A stretch of 64,000 nucleotides of DNA from Cylicocyclus nassatus (lineage: Eukaryota; Nematoda; Chromadorea; Rhabditida; Strongylidae). The position numbers were made by a program, and so were the translations under genes. This document shows positions 47,543 to 59,632 of this stretch, piece by piece. The stretch covers positions 47,370,444-47,434,443 of the forward strand of contig CATQJL010000001.1 of assembly GCA_958299035.1 (NCBI GenBank), read 5' to 3'. The notes beneath the pieces are model-generated. The model worked only from the letters and a program-made list of their open reading frames with translations, made no database searches and was not told where the DNA came from. Positions within the stretch are counted from its first letter, which is position 1, and every line of letters starts with the position of its first letter.

Positions 47543-50500
47543 CAATACCGCTCACATTTTTTGAAAAATGGACGCGAATGTATGGACATGTATGGACATG
47601 TCCATAAATCAGCGTCGCGTGGCCATATCTCGCTTCAGAGTGGACGAAATTCAGCTCGGCGCGGAGAATCTTCTGATATATTGGAAGTGGGGGCACGATG
47701 TCTTCGATATTCCGTTTCCAGTTTTTTTCAATTTGTTCTGCGGAGGTCCTTTCGCGAATATGTGAAGCAAAGCCTACCCAACACATAGAAGACTCTACTG
47801 AGTACTATTCGATAATACTGTTCTTGTAGATTATTGTGCGCTAGAAAATAGGCTCAGACTTCTTTCCAAAGGAGATAGAAGCGTTGGTGAATTTTGGAAA
47901 AATCATGCGTTTTCAAATTCTACTCGCCATAACTTCCTTCGGAATGAGTATATTTTGAATCTGAGAGCAGCGCCTTGCTCAGCTCATCAAGGCGAATCTT
48001 CCTATATACAGCATGTCCTTGATATTTCGATTTCAGTTTCTTGAATCTTTCTGAGGACGTCTTTTCGCGAAGGTGTAAAGCAGCGAGCATTGTCCCGAGT
48101 AAATTCCAGCAAGGATCTTTCGATAGCACTTTTTCCGTAGATTATGATGTGCTAAATAGTAGCCGCAGGTTTTTTTTCAAAGAAAGTAGAACGGCTGGTG
48201 AATTGTGGAAAAATCTTGTCGTCCCAATTCTACTCGCCATAGCAGCAGGATACGAAGCTATCTTGCTAAGCAGATGTGAGTTTCGAAATCAGCAGGTCGG
48301 ATAACCTCTGTGAGCAAGTTTTCCGATATGTTCGGGTTATTCCATTTTTTCTCGTTTTACGCTCCAGAAGCTCACCGATGGATTTTGGTCAAAATGTTGA
48401 TGCTCCTGAATTGTAAGGAAACTTCGCTTATAGAGGTTTTCGAACACGCTCTTTACGAAAATCGTGGTCTTTGAGGATTACAGGGTCTTTATGGAGAGAT
48501 ACGATGAGGTGACTGTAACTTCACCACGAAAGTACGTAACTTTGGCCGCACTTCTCGCGTATCTGTCAGAAACCTTGCCTGCTTGCTTTTCTCAGTCAAA
48601 GTTACTAGGAACTGTGCTATCGAATGGTGCATTACTCAGGCTCCAGTCTGTGAAATTCGCCGAGTTACGAGCCTATGAAAACACGTCCTCTTGAATTTTG
48701 CCCAAAATGTAAAGATCGCATATCTCGTCGAAATTCCTTCGTGAGCGCTTGTATGACGCTTGTTGCAGATATTATGTTCGCTTCGTCGAACGACTCCCAC
48801 TGCACTGAATATGGTGCTTGCGTCTGCTTCGGCTGCTCAATTGAATATCAAAGCTGTTTCGTGGTTAGAGCTCAAAGCACCAAATCTAACACAATAAGAT
48901 CCATTAAAAATGTAAATGAATTTGATAAGCGCGTTGTATTAGGTCATTCGTAAAGTTTTTTCCTCTTTGCACCTCCAAATTCAAACGAGCACAATTTTTT
49001 CCTGATTCAACCTTGTTCCATCAAATAAACTGCATTGTGTTCAGCAAATTTCTGGTTACACTCTTATAGTGCTCTTGTGCTTTTCTCTTGCGAAATGATC
49101 TCAGAGGAATCACTAAAGCCTGAAAAGGCGTTTTTGATTAGTCAATCTCTATTAGGTCCCATTATTTTTTTATAGGCAACGAGGAATTGGAAAATTCGGT
49201 AACTGGTAAAGGAAGGTCTAAAGAGTTTGAAAAATAAACAGGAACCTCGGTGCGCAGTCATCCCCTTTTGTGAGAGCCACTTTTCTTACTTGTGGTTTGG
49301 CGGAGTCATGGGCGTGGATGGCATCTCTCATACCTTATACGTGCAAGTCTGCTCAGTTTTGAAATTTTGACAAATAGTCTTCAGAGCGACATCACACTAC
49401 TCTGCTCTTACAGTACAATCGCATTTTAGCAAGTTTATAGCGTACAAGAAAAGCAGGATTACATTAATTGAGTGCATCAACCTTTTGGAATGACAGATTG
49501 TTCTGGTCATGCTTTCAATGCTTATTTCAAATGATTTACCACATTGTCGCTTTTTATAGCTGCACTTGGCCAATTTTTTGCTGTAATTAATAACCCAGGC
49601 CGGAAAAGGATGGCTACATAAAATTATGAGCGACGAAAGCAGAGTCAACGCGCCCTCAATCTGCGAGTGCGACAATTTGTGGGGTACATGTCGCTGAAAT
49701 TTTTCGGTATTGCAGCTTTAGCGAAGGTGGCTCCTAATAGGGTTATATGACACTTCAGGGCCTGCTGATAATTTTACGCAGCTATAATTGCGATTTGTTC
49801 CAAAGGACCCCCTGAGATGCTCGTTTATATGGCAGAAACACCTTCCAGAACACTGCAAAAAATTAGCAATTTCACTTCTCTAGATCTGAACTTTCTTAAA
49901 CTTGAACCTACCTCAAGAAAGACGTGGTCTTGGCAAATGCATTGCGCACAATGATAGTTTCCTCAATTGTCTTACGCTCAAATTTAAGCTTAGAGAATAT
50001 AATTATTCGGAAATCGCGTTTTCGTATGTCGAATTTAGAGCCGCGTAAACTTCCCCACAAAGCGTCTTCTGCAATTTCGGTGGGATCCCAGAAACTGGAA
50101 GAGTTCCTCTACAGATCCATACATGGCAACCCTTATCAGCCCCCTGGCACCCTCTTAAAATATGGTATCAACATCAAAGGCGCAAAAAGGAAAAAACTTT
50201 CCGAATGACCTAATACAACGCGCTTATCAAATCCATTTACATTTTTAATGGATCTTATTGTGTTAGATTTGGTGCTTTGAGCTCTAACCACGAAATAGCT
50301 TTGATATTCAATTGAGCAGCTGAAGCAGACGCAAGCACCATATTCAGTGCAGTGGGAGTCGTTCGACGAAGCGAACATAATATCTGCAACAAGCGTCATA
50401 CAAGCGCTCACGGAGGAATTTCGACGAGATATGCGATCTTTACATTTTGGGCAAAATTCAAGAGGACGTGTTTTCATAGGCTCGTAACTCGGCGAATTTC

Positions 50501-51660
50501 ACAGACTGGAGCCTGAGTAATGCACCATTCGATAGCACAGTTCCTAGTAACTTTGACTGAGAAAAGCAAGCAGGCAAGGTTTCTGACAGATACGCGAGAA
50601 GTGCGGCCAAAGTTACGTACTTTCGTGGTGAAGTTACAGTCACCTCATCGTATCTCTCCATAAAGACCTGTTATCCTCAAAGACCACGATTTTCGTAAAG
50701 AGCGTGTTCGAAAACCTCTATAAGCGAAGTTTCCTTACAATTCAGGAGCATCAACATTTTGACCAAAATCCATCGGTGAGCTTCTGGAGCGTAAAACGAG
50801 AAAAAATGGAATAACCCGAACATATCGGAAAACTTGCTCACAGAGGTTATCCGACCTGCTGATTTCGAAACTCACATCTGCTTAGCAAGATAGCTTCGTA
50901 TCCTGCTGCTATGGCGAGTAGAATTGGGACGACAAGATTTTTCCACAATTCACCAGCCGTTCTACTTTCTTTGAAAAAAAACCTGCGGCTACTATTTAGC
51001 ACATCATAATCTACGGAAAAAGTGCTATCGAAAGATCCTTGCTGGAATTTACTCGGGACAATGCTCGCTGCTTTACACCTTCGCGAAAAGACGTCCTCAG
51101 AAAGATTCAAGAAACTGAAATCGAAATATCAAGGACATGCTGTATATAGGAAGATTCGCCTTGATGAGCTGAGCAAGGCGCTGCTCTCAGATTCAAAATA
51201 TACTCATTCCGAAGGAAGTTATGGCGAGTAGAATTTGAAAACGCATGATTTTTCCAAAATTCACCAACGCTTCTATCTCCTTTGGAAAGAAGTTGAGCCT
51301 ATTTTCTAGCGCACAATAATCTACAAGAACAGTATTATCGAATAGTACTCAGTAGAGTCTTCTATGTATTGGGTAGGCTTTGCTTCACATATTCGCGAAA
51401 GGACCTCCGCAGAACAAATTGAAAAAACTGGAAACGGAATATCGAAGACATCGTACCCCCACTTCCAATATATCAGAAGATTCTCCGTGCCGAGCTGAAT
51501 CGAATGGAGGCTTTGGATTCAGAATTCGTCCACTCTGAAGCGACGATAGCGAAGATATCGCCACGCGACGCTGATGTATGGACATGTCCATACATGTATG
51601 GACATGTACGGACATGTCCATACATTCGCGTCTATTTTTCAAAAAATGTGAGCGGTATTG
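47543..51660. mobile_element. 4.1-kb near-perfect palindrome, CAATACCGCTCACA family
   Basis: Ends CAATACCGCTCACATTTTTT and their inverse. Arms run 47,543-48,990 and 50,165-51,660. Many stretches are identical: the 87-codon frame 48,041-48,304 equals 50,847-51,110, and 47,920-48,129 equals 51,022-51,231. The right arm has about 45 extra bases near 51,495-51,560. Short GGACATGTCCATAC strings lie at both tips. The ~1.2-kb centre is a mariner-like element. A TA flank is clear only on the left. No transposase is recognised in the arms, so it is a giant non-autonomous foldback; family members are at 15,363 and 19,806. Confidence 0.8.
48939..50213. mobile_element. Mariner-like non-autonomous element at the palindrome centre
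   Basis: Ends TTAGGTCATTCGTAAAGTTT and AAACTTTCCGAATGACCTAA, flanked by TA (48,937-48,938 and 50,214-50,215). At 1,275 bp it has the size of a full mariner. However, reading all frames I find only short open stretches (49,397-49,675 minus; 49,924-50,208 plus) with no DD(34)D-type catalytic pattern. It is probably a defective or unrelated-filler derivative. Confidence 0.65.
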
Positions 51661-52861
51661 ACATAACATTGAAAAAGGAGTAGAATTACACTGAGCATTG
51701 ATAAACTTTTCATCTAAAGTAGGAAGGTATTTGACTCAAAGCGACTTAACCCAACGAGGTGTATACCATATTGACTGCCTTAAAATGCGGATCATTGCTT
51801 TCCTTATCTGCTTATCAATTTCTGAATAAAGTTCCACGAATTTGTTTGGGATTGGAAGGAACTGAATTTCGTTGCTTGTTGCAGAACTAATTAACATCGA
51901 TTTTCCATAGATTTCTCTATGTGCGGTAAATATATTTAAGACATTCATGCATGTAGTTCTGGAGCAAATCCGTATTTACTACGAATTGCTCATTTAGACG
52001 TTCCTGACTACGTAAGTTGAAAGCAGAAAAATGCCTGTAACTTTGTTTAGTAGACGGATAAGCATATAGAGAACACTGTTTTGATGTCACCGTTTAAAGA
52101 AGTTTCGAATTATATGTATCTCACTGAAAAAGCCCACTTCGAGTCAAATACCTTTCCTAATAAGTTCAAGTCCAAAATACATGGGTTTTCATAGTTTTGG
52201 CTACTCTCAGCGGTAAATTCTCGAAAATGAGTCGAATAACTTCCGCCAGACTTGTTCTGCAGCTAAGAAAGGCCGTTTTGGAGAAGTGTTTCAAGCTGCT
52301 TCAGTCATCCTTAGGTCAAAAGGCCACTGCAACTTCTGACACTTCCCTTATAAGATTAGATCTACGGAGTGTGATTGCTTGCACGAAAATTTAGTTTTGT
52401 CAGAGAGCCCAAACTCAAATGACATATTTCCCTAATTTTCAAAACTTCTTGGAATTACCAGTTATTCTTTGATTGATTAGATGTGATAACTCGCCCTTGG
52501 CTGCTCACGGCAAGCAGCCCCTTCTAAAGTGCTATTAGCTACGCACATGGAACTAGAATCACGACTACGGAATCGCATACAACGTAGAGACAGTCGAATC
52601 TCCCTTTAAGATAAGAAAACATTTGAAATCTACTCTTTTACTGCTACTGACTGCACTATACAATTGCAATGACGATATGTAAAGCTTTGCTACTCACCTG
52701 TAAACGAAAAGAGCTTTCTCGAAACGGGCGCTTATGCTCGCTTTTGTCAATCGTGTGGCTTATGTAGGAGCGATTCATATGAGCACATGTGATATCATAC
52801 CCACATAGGTTTGGCATGGAAATATTTCCACATGCAGTTTACTGTTCACTGCTTTCCATTC
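51661..52861. other. Gene-free duplicated stretch
   Basis: Matches copy A 19,590-19,805 and 21,370-21,560 with insertions. Bases 52,225-52,360 carry one arm of the foldback family at 56,613-57,085 (TTCTGCAGCTAAGAAAG, CAAAAGGCCACTGCAACTTC). The last ~180 bases are the 5' flank of the secreted-protein gene and are well conserved in copy A. Confidence 0.5.
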
Positions 52862-52863
52862 AG
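52862..52863 (+). promoter_or_regulatory. Predicted spliced-leader acceptor of the secreted-protein gene
   Basis: TTTCCATTCAG ends at 52,863, seven bases before the ATG at 52,871. The same sequence stands at the same place in the copy A paralogue, ahead of the ATG at 21,569. Confidence 0.55.
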
Positions 52864-52870
52864 GCAAGGC

Positions 52871-53476
52871 ATGCGGTTGTTGCTTATGTTTCTATTCTAT
52901 TTTCTACAGGTAATGAACGGACAATGTTGACATAATAGCCTTCAACAAAAGGTGGTGTACGCAATTACAGGCAAAAGCGGGCAACGAAACAGAACCTGTG
53001 GACAGCACAACACATAAAAATCGTAAAACCAGGAATTTCAAGGCCTTCAAGGCAGAAACCAGCGAACATAAGCTTTCAGACACAGTAGCCGGCAAACATA
53101 AGGCAACCACTCCCGAAGAGATAGATTGGTCAATGTTTGAAGACGCCATACCAATGCCTGACAAAAAGCAGTTACAAAATGAACATGCCCTTATCATTTG
53201 CACAGTAATGAGTACTCCCGAGATCTTGAAGGAACTCTCGTCAAACGGTGGCTCCATAGCCGCTGTCAAACTGAGTGCCGAACATCTAAAAGGCTACTCC
53301 GTGGATGCGTGTGCGAAGCCCATGTGCAGCCTGACTACAACGTTGAGTGGAAGTTTGAACGTAAGCGAAACAGTGCGAAGTATATAGCTCAGCATTCAGC
53401 TTGTGTAATTGTGGTTTATACCGCATCTAGCTTTTGTATTCAGTTTCGATCACTGAAAGCGCGCAGTAAATCATAA
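52871..53476 (+). CDS. Predicted small secreted protein, 3 exons, 153 residues
   Basis: Exons 52,871-52,909, 52,971-53,360 and 53,444-53,476, with GT-AG junctions in phase 0. Exon 1 plus the first residues of exon 2 give a classic signal peptide (MRLLLMFLFYFLQAKAG). The mature part starts NETEPVDS with an N-glycosylation sequon. It is basic and hydrophilic up to residue ~65, then has an acidic block (TPEEIDWSMFEDAIPMPDKK) and a C-terminal stretch (STPEILKELSSNGGSIAAVK, then three cysteines in all). Exon 3 adds ten basic residues before the stop; this short exon is the least certain part. No family is recognised. A conserved but broken copy at 21,569 supports it as a real gene. The duplicate pair suggests a small paralogous family of secreted proteins. 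Confidence 0.55.
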
Positions 53477-53604
53477 ATCGTTCAGAGCTCTTGTCAGATG
53501 CTGAAGGACGCAATGAGCTTGTACAACAACATTCCGCTATTATTCGCCGAAGCATAGTGAGCAACAACTAATTTCAATTTTAACGACGAATTCGTGCGTA
53601 TTTG

Positions 53605-53856
53605 TTAACACTTTGACGACCGCTTGACACACATGGTGTGTCATGGCTTGACACACCATGACTCCCGTCAAAATGAATACTAATTTGTTTCAAAACAACT
53701 CTGGAAGTTTTCTTTTATGCTGAATATAGATACAACCTCTACTGTTTTTGCCAGCATTCCAACGCTGCTGTAGATGTACTGTAGATAGGATTGTGCGGGA
53801 TTTTATCTGAAAAATGTTGGCTGGTTCGAGAAAGGCTTTGGTCGTCAATGTGTTAA
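53605..53856. mobile_element. piggyBac-like MITE, TTAACAC ends
   Basis: TTAACACTTTGACGACCGCT at the left and TGGTCGTCAATGTGTTAA at the right, with TTAA at both borders. It contains TTGACACACATGGTGTGTCA palindromes shared with 62,152-62,471. Confidence 0.8.
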
Positions 53857-55500
53857 TTGGCCAACTTTGGGTAAACGTCGGACTCGCATGCTAATTCGAT
53901 TATTTTATTCTTAGATTATAAGCCGGAAGTTTTTTACTTGTGCTCCAAAGACTATAATTAATAGGAGGCAATATCCGCTCAAGCTTCTTGAAACTTTCAC
54001 CTTTCTTTAAAGATGAGCCTTAAAGAGATGGTTTCAATTTATATAGCTCAGACGCGATCTTCCACCCTACCCTATTCGTAAGCTAACCTTTTTTGCTTAA
54101 TTACGATCACGTTTTCATGACATTTTGTTTAGCATTCATTGACATCTATTATAAAGGACTCTCTCAGCGGTCACCTACAGTGTAATTGCATTATCTTTCG
54201 AGTATGCACTGGCAAATGCTACTAGAAAACACGAGGCTTTCCCTTTAATTTTATGCAATTGTCTACGTGTTACTTTTTTATGGTTGAAATTTCTCAGTTA
54301 GTTTTAACTTTACCACCAGCGGCCATCTTTACTGCAGAAGGTGGCGCATACCTGACGGGACTGGGTGTGAGGACAACTGATACCCGGCTTCGCTTGGTAT
54401 ATGTCTACACAACAGATGGAACCCATCAGTCCGTCCCATTTCTACACAGTATTTCCCTCCTTCTTCAAATCTTTGAACCAACTCCGTGTCACTTATACCC
54501 GCGCCAAATCCCCGCTAAGTAGTTTGAATTTGCAAAAGTTGATAAAAATTGATAAAGATTACCGATGATTTCAAAAACTCACATTGCGTTCGTGATCGAC
54601 ATGCCTGCTAGCGTCCCTGTGCCAACTCCCAATTCCATGGCTCAAAATAACCAACTCGGTAAACGTAATCGACACTTCTCAAATTCGTTGATGCATTGGT
54701 AATCAGCAAGCTCGCTTATCCCCCCCCCCCCCACCTCCCCTGTGCCAACTCCCAACCCGTAACTCAAAGTTTTGCACACAATCAATCGACGGTAAAGTTA
54801 TTTGTCTCAAAGGCGGACATTGTTAGGATACATCATATTTTTTTACCGCTATGTAAAACGCGATCTTGTAAAATATTCCCTGGGAAGCCTTCTACAGAAC
54901 AAACATGATAAGAAGCCAAGCCTGCAAAAACTCCCCGTTACTCCTACCCCAATCATTCTATAATAAAGAATGGCAAGGTTTTGCACTTACATGTTGACAA
55001 GTTGCGGACTGAGGCGAGTGATTGCCGAGGGTGCGGAGGGTGCAGATTGTCTACAAGGCTAGCGTGTTTTCGTAGGGGTACAGGGGGTGGTAAATATCGT
55101 GTCTCCTCGAGGAAGGCGTCCAAAAGGGGTGCGGTTCTTAAGTGCAAAAAGGCTATAGTTGGGAAGGGGCCGACACTCTCGTAAGGTTGCTAACAGTACC
55201 CCCCCCCCCTTCTTTCGCAAGTTTGAACTCTGCCGGTATGAATGATTCGGAACTCGCTGTCTAGCGTAGACATGCTTTAATAGTTCCTCAACGTTTACCC
55301 TTCGACTGCTCACATTTTCATTTTGCTTAAGTTCTTGGCTGCCCATAATTAGTTAAAGTTCATAGCTGGCATAGTTGGTGAGAATTGATGAGGACAGTTC
55401 TCTGTTCTTGAAATAAGTTGGTAAGTCGTAAGGCTATTCTTATAGGTCTCTGCAATCATTTCTCACAACTCCAGTCTGTTCGCTGTTCATTGGGCATATC
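53857..55500. other. Gene-free stretch with satellite remnants and C runs
   Basis: At 54,535-54,790, decayed inverted relatives of the 120-bp satellite (CCTGTGCCAACTCCCAA twice, with GATAAAAATTGATAAAG) are readable. Homopolymer C runs lie at 54,720-54,733 and 55,199-55,209. An 89-codon frame at 54,253-54,522 starts with a hydrophobic segment but has no recognisable domain. Confidence 0.5.
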
Positions 55501-55549
55501 TTTCAATGCTTAATCTGTTCATAGGGCTCTTTCTTGATTTGTAGGTGCC

Positions 55550-57950
55550 AGTAAGGCATTTCTACTAAAAATATTGATCTGTAAGCTCCCCTGAGGAGTT
55601 TTTTCGACAATTATCCAGTTAACGGTTATTTGTAGGGTGGTTCCTTCTCAAAGTATCGGTCCGCAAGGGGAACATTTCATTTTCATATTTATAGTTCTAA
55701 AGGTGGACCATAATGCGCTTTTTTTTCAGATATGAATTTGAAGAGGAGCGGAAGGGCTCGTAGAATCGTCATACAATTATCGTTCCATAAGCATCAGGCA
55801 CTTTTTAGGCTCGTACTTTTTTCTCAAAATGCTGATGTATAAGCGACTAGGGCACCTCCTAAAATTGTCGGTCTGTGTGCGGCGCGTAGAGGAGTTACTT
55901 GTGAAAGTTGGTTTGTATGAGGCGTAGATATACTGTAACCTGTTCTAATTATTTTTTCTCTCTCAGAAGACTAATTCATAAGGGACTCGGAAAGCGCTCT
56001 TTCTCAAATATCGGTCTTTGAACGGCTGCAATTTTTTTCGAGATATTGGTTTGAGGGTTTCCAGCTCAATTCTTGATATATTGGTCTGTGAGCGCCCATA
56101 GAGCGGTTATTTCCCAAAATGCTGCAAGAGGCCCATGGAGCGATTCTTTACAAATTATCGTTGGCAAGCCCCCCCCCCCCCTCCCCGCTCGGCCGCTCCT
56201 TTTAGAAATTATCGATTTGCAGCGGCACATAGAGCAATTTTTCTTGAAATATTGGTCTGTAAAATCCCATAAGGCAGTCCTTTCTCAAATTATGGTTTGT
56301 AGGTGGCCCATAGAGCAGTTTTATCACAAAATATTAATTGTATATAGGTTCCAAGGGCGGTTCCTCCTCAAAATACCATTGTGTAGGCCTCTAACAATAA
56401 GTAGCTGGCAGCTTCTTTCTCAAGACTTCGGTCTTTGGCTGTCCATAGAGCAGATTATACGTGAATGCCTCGTAGGGCAATACAGTTTGTAGGGGCTGTA
56501 GATCTGTAATCTGGAATATCTGCTGATCCCCCATAGGGCAGGGCTTCCTGTAATTATCGGTCTGTGGGGGAAGGAAGAGGGGGGAGGGTAAGATAGCTTT
56601 TCTCAGAATATCGGTCTTACAAGGGAAGTGTCAGAACTCGCAGTGGCCTTTTGACATGAAATAAGTATCATCTGAAGCAGCTTGAAATGCTGATTCCGAA
56701 GCAGCCTTTCTTAGCTGCAGAACTAATCTAGGACGAGAGTTATTGAATTTAATTTGCGGGAAATTTACAACGCTGAGAATAGCCAAAAATTAAAGCGAAC
56801 ATTTTTTCGGGCTCAAACATAGATGAAACAGTCCAACAATGTTTAACGTAATCCTACGCCTTCATCAAAGTCATGCTGTGGTGCTTAAACAAGCAATTGA
56901 AAGGTTCCCGTGATCACAGAGTACTTCAAACAATGTAAAATTTATGTTTAAAATGCCCATAACTCGCGACCCAGATCAGTTCTGCAGCTAAGAAAGTTTG
57001 TTTTGGAATCAGCATTTAAAGCTGCTCAAGATGGTACCCATCCCATGTCAAAAGGCCACTGCGACTTCTGACACTTCCCTTGTTAGGGCAGTCTCAGCAC
57101 GGTTCTTTCTCCAGTAGGGTTTGTTGGGAGAGGAACGACGGAGGAAGGGGAAGGGGGTTCTTGTAAACCTCGGTCTGTAGGGGACTGTGAGTAACTTCTC
57201 AAAACATCGGTCTGTTAGTGGCCTATAGGGCATTTTCTTTCTATAACTACCACTCTGCAGCGGCGCATAGGGCAGTTATATTCTCTAATATATCGATGGT
57301 AGTTACGTAAAGATATGTCTCAAGCAGCTCATAGCTTCTGTTGTTTCAAAATACCAGCTTGTGCTACACATAGGGCGAGCGACTGCTTCTTGCAAGAATA
57401 GACTTTGAGCGGCTCTTGGGACAATTTTTGAAAGTTGGTTTGAAGATTTGAAAGACAATTTCTTCTTGATATCGGTCTGTGTGCGTCCATAGGGCAACCT
57501 TTTCTAGAAAAGGTCCGTAAGCGGCTCGTAGGATCATTCTACATGAGCAGTTCTTTTTTGAAAATATCTTTTTTGAAAAATACCAGTCTGTAAGCAGCCC
57601 ACAGTGTAGTCTTGTCAAAATAAGGGTCTGTAAGCGGCCCATAGGGCATTTCCTTCTAATGACTAATTACCGTCCGCGGGCGGACCATAGGGCAATTTTT
57701 CCGTCTGTAAGCAGCTTAAAGGCTTCCTCGCAATATTCGATTTGTTAGGGGGGGGGGGATTGTATGGCAGACTTATCCCAGAATACGATATCATTTGTAG
57801 GGGTATGAATGGCACTATTTTCTCAGATTACCGCTCTGTAGGAGGCCTGTAGGAAAGTTTTTCTTGAAGTATTCTTCTCCAGGATCGTGAGGCAGCTTTC
57901 ACATATACCGCTCTGAAGGCGCGGAGCAGTACGTATTTGCAAAAAGTGGT
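55550..57950. repeat. Decayed tandem array, ~40-bp period
   Basis: A loose unit (T)ATCGGTCTGTAAGCGGCCCA followed by TAGGGCAGTTCTTTCTCAAA repeats along about 2.4 kb. The phase is clearest at 56,211, 56,251, 56,291, 56,331 and 56,371 (40-41 bp). Further units are at 57,171, 57,207, 57,590 and 57,625. It is broken by poly-C and poly-G runs (56,169, 57,750) and by the foldback at 56,613-57,085. Frames across it are repeat translations. Confidence 0.75.
56613..57085. mobile_element. Foldback element inside the 40-bp array
   Basis: ACAAGGGAAGTGTCAGAACT...GTGGCCTTTTGACAT at the left is mirrored by ATGTCAAAAGGCCACTGCGACTTCTGACACTTCCCTTGT at the right. Relatives with one arm are found at 47,329-47,450, 52,225-52,360 and, weaker, 60,770-60,870. 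It is non-coding. Confidence 0.7.
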
Positions 57951-59277
57951 TTATAGGCGACGCATAAGGCATGAGAATACAATGCTTGTTTTCGCTGCCG
58001 GAATTTTTCGGGAACTGAGGTACTTTCTGAGTGTTTAGCGGAGTGTAGACTACATCGTCGCTTTGAGAGTCGACTGCTTGGTGACTCTGTTGAGATTGGT
58101 GCAAACATTTGACCCAAAGAAAATTTTTAGAAGAGAGTCAAAAGGTATCGAATAATCAGCAAAGAGGATTCTCACAATCAGAAGAGTCAAAAGTCATTTA
58201 TTACTCGGTTTCAGTTGCCCAGAACCCTAAAAAGGTATAGAACGTAGAGGTTATTGTGGTGATGACTATATGTACCCTAGCATACTTGCAAGCGGCCCTT
58301 AGGGCCGCTAGTCTATGTAAATATCACTATGTGGACAATTCTGTATTTGCGCCTGGCAAGTCAGTCATGAAACTACCATTTTATCCAAATCTACCTGTAC
58401 CACTTGCCCCACCGCAGATCTCAGAAACGGTGCAGTTACACAAGGTGACAGCTGTATGTAGAGGCTCTCTACTTCTCATTTCTCTTACATAACAAAGATT
58501 GAACGCAAGAAAACGAGGTCTTCCGCAAAACTTTCGCAGGCCATTTTTTCCGGTAGTATAGCTTCGCAGGGAGAGTTGACGCATGACTTTTGACACTTTT
58601 GGTATCGGTCATACTTCGCACGATTTCAGTCGATGAGCGATTTAGGATCGCTAATCTGTTAAAACTCCTAAGCGCACTTTGTTCGAGCAAGACTCTACAT
58701 GTTGCATCAGCCCGCAAAAGCTACGAGCTTATGCTTTAAAAACCCGCTCTCGGTTTATTTTAGGGCATTCTGCGTGTTGCCAGGCTGCGAGGCGTATTGT
58801 CTGCGATTTAGCACAATCGTTTATGGTATGATCGATGCCTTTGATGTCGGTTAGCTCTTCTCTTTTGAAGTTTTTATTTTTTACCTTCAAAGTTGACAAA
58901 AAACACTATGTTTGAGCATTCTATACCACTATATTATGCTAATTGGTATCACCGCCGCGCTGAACCCTCTGATATTGAAATAGACTTGCCTGCTACATGA
59001 CGCCCTGAGTTACTGCGTCTTTGTTGCAAAATGAAAATGACCCACAGCGTTAGTATCTCTGCGGAATTGGAAGTTTGATAGCAAAAAGAATCTATTTTTA
59101 TCACAAAGTGAACAAATCAATAAAATGATGGAGGGACCCAGCGAGCGGCAGCAAAGTAAGGCAAGATTTATGCGGGGGAAGAAAATGTAGGTGCGCAAAT
59201 TTTCATTTCAGTTGACTCAGCGGTTGGCATTCTATAAGGAACATGATCATTAACTTGTTGCAAAAACATAAGTTATT
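57951..59277. other. Gene-free stretch
   Basis: Short frames only, none with a domain I recognise. No bounded repeat is visible. Confidence 0.4.
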
Positions 59278-59632
59278 AACGGCACAGTCCATCCAGATCT
59301 CGACTTCCATATTTTTGTCGTTCCGAACCCTTCACATGTCCCTTTTTTCCAAATATTAAGTCAAGAATCTGGAAATCCCAGACAATCCTCGTTCCGGAGA
59401 ACCCGCGCAGGCAGGTTCATGATTGGATGGGCGAGTACGGACGGGCAAGCATCACTGGAGAAGGGCGGTGCCGAATTGAGGTCCCTATGCATCTTCGCTA
59501 TTTCGAAGCGATTTCGCTTTTGAAGCAACATTTTGCGCCGCGACTTGGGCATTGGCTTTATAGTGGGTCCTACTACGTATGCTGTCAAAATCTTAAAATC
59601 CCTAGCTTAGGGTGGACGGTGCCTTCGAAGAA
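59276..59632. mobile_element. TTAA-type foldback MITE, degenerate
   Basis: TTAACGGCACAGTCCATCCA at the left and GGGTGGACGGTGCCTTCGAA at the right, a decayed member of the AGGCACCGTCCACCC family (compare 279-584). The right target site is no longer TTAA. Confidence 0.6.

Larger units (their letters stand above)
35345..53476 (+). repeat. Segmental duplication, copy B
   Basis: The direct counterpart of 1-22,130. It starts with exactly the bases that open the window and ends with the secreted-protein gene. The amylase gene lies in the interval between the copies and has no counterpart to the right of copy B. Insertions unique to this copy are listed separately. Confidence 0.85.

Noticed and set aside
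48939..50213. A full mariner transposase gene
   Set aside because: The size and ends fit, but no frame longer than about 95 codons is open and I find no catalytic motif spacing.
48041..51110. Identical 87-codon frames in both halves of the 4.1-kb palindrome as a duplicated gene
   Set aside because: Identity is equally high outside the frames, there is no start or splice context, and the related elements at 15,363 and 19,806 do not keep the frame.
55198..57760. Poly-C and poly-G runs as possible G-quadruplex regulatory sites
   Set aside because: They sit in a decayed tandem array with no gene nearby. Homopolymer length is also prone to sequencing error.
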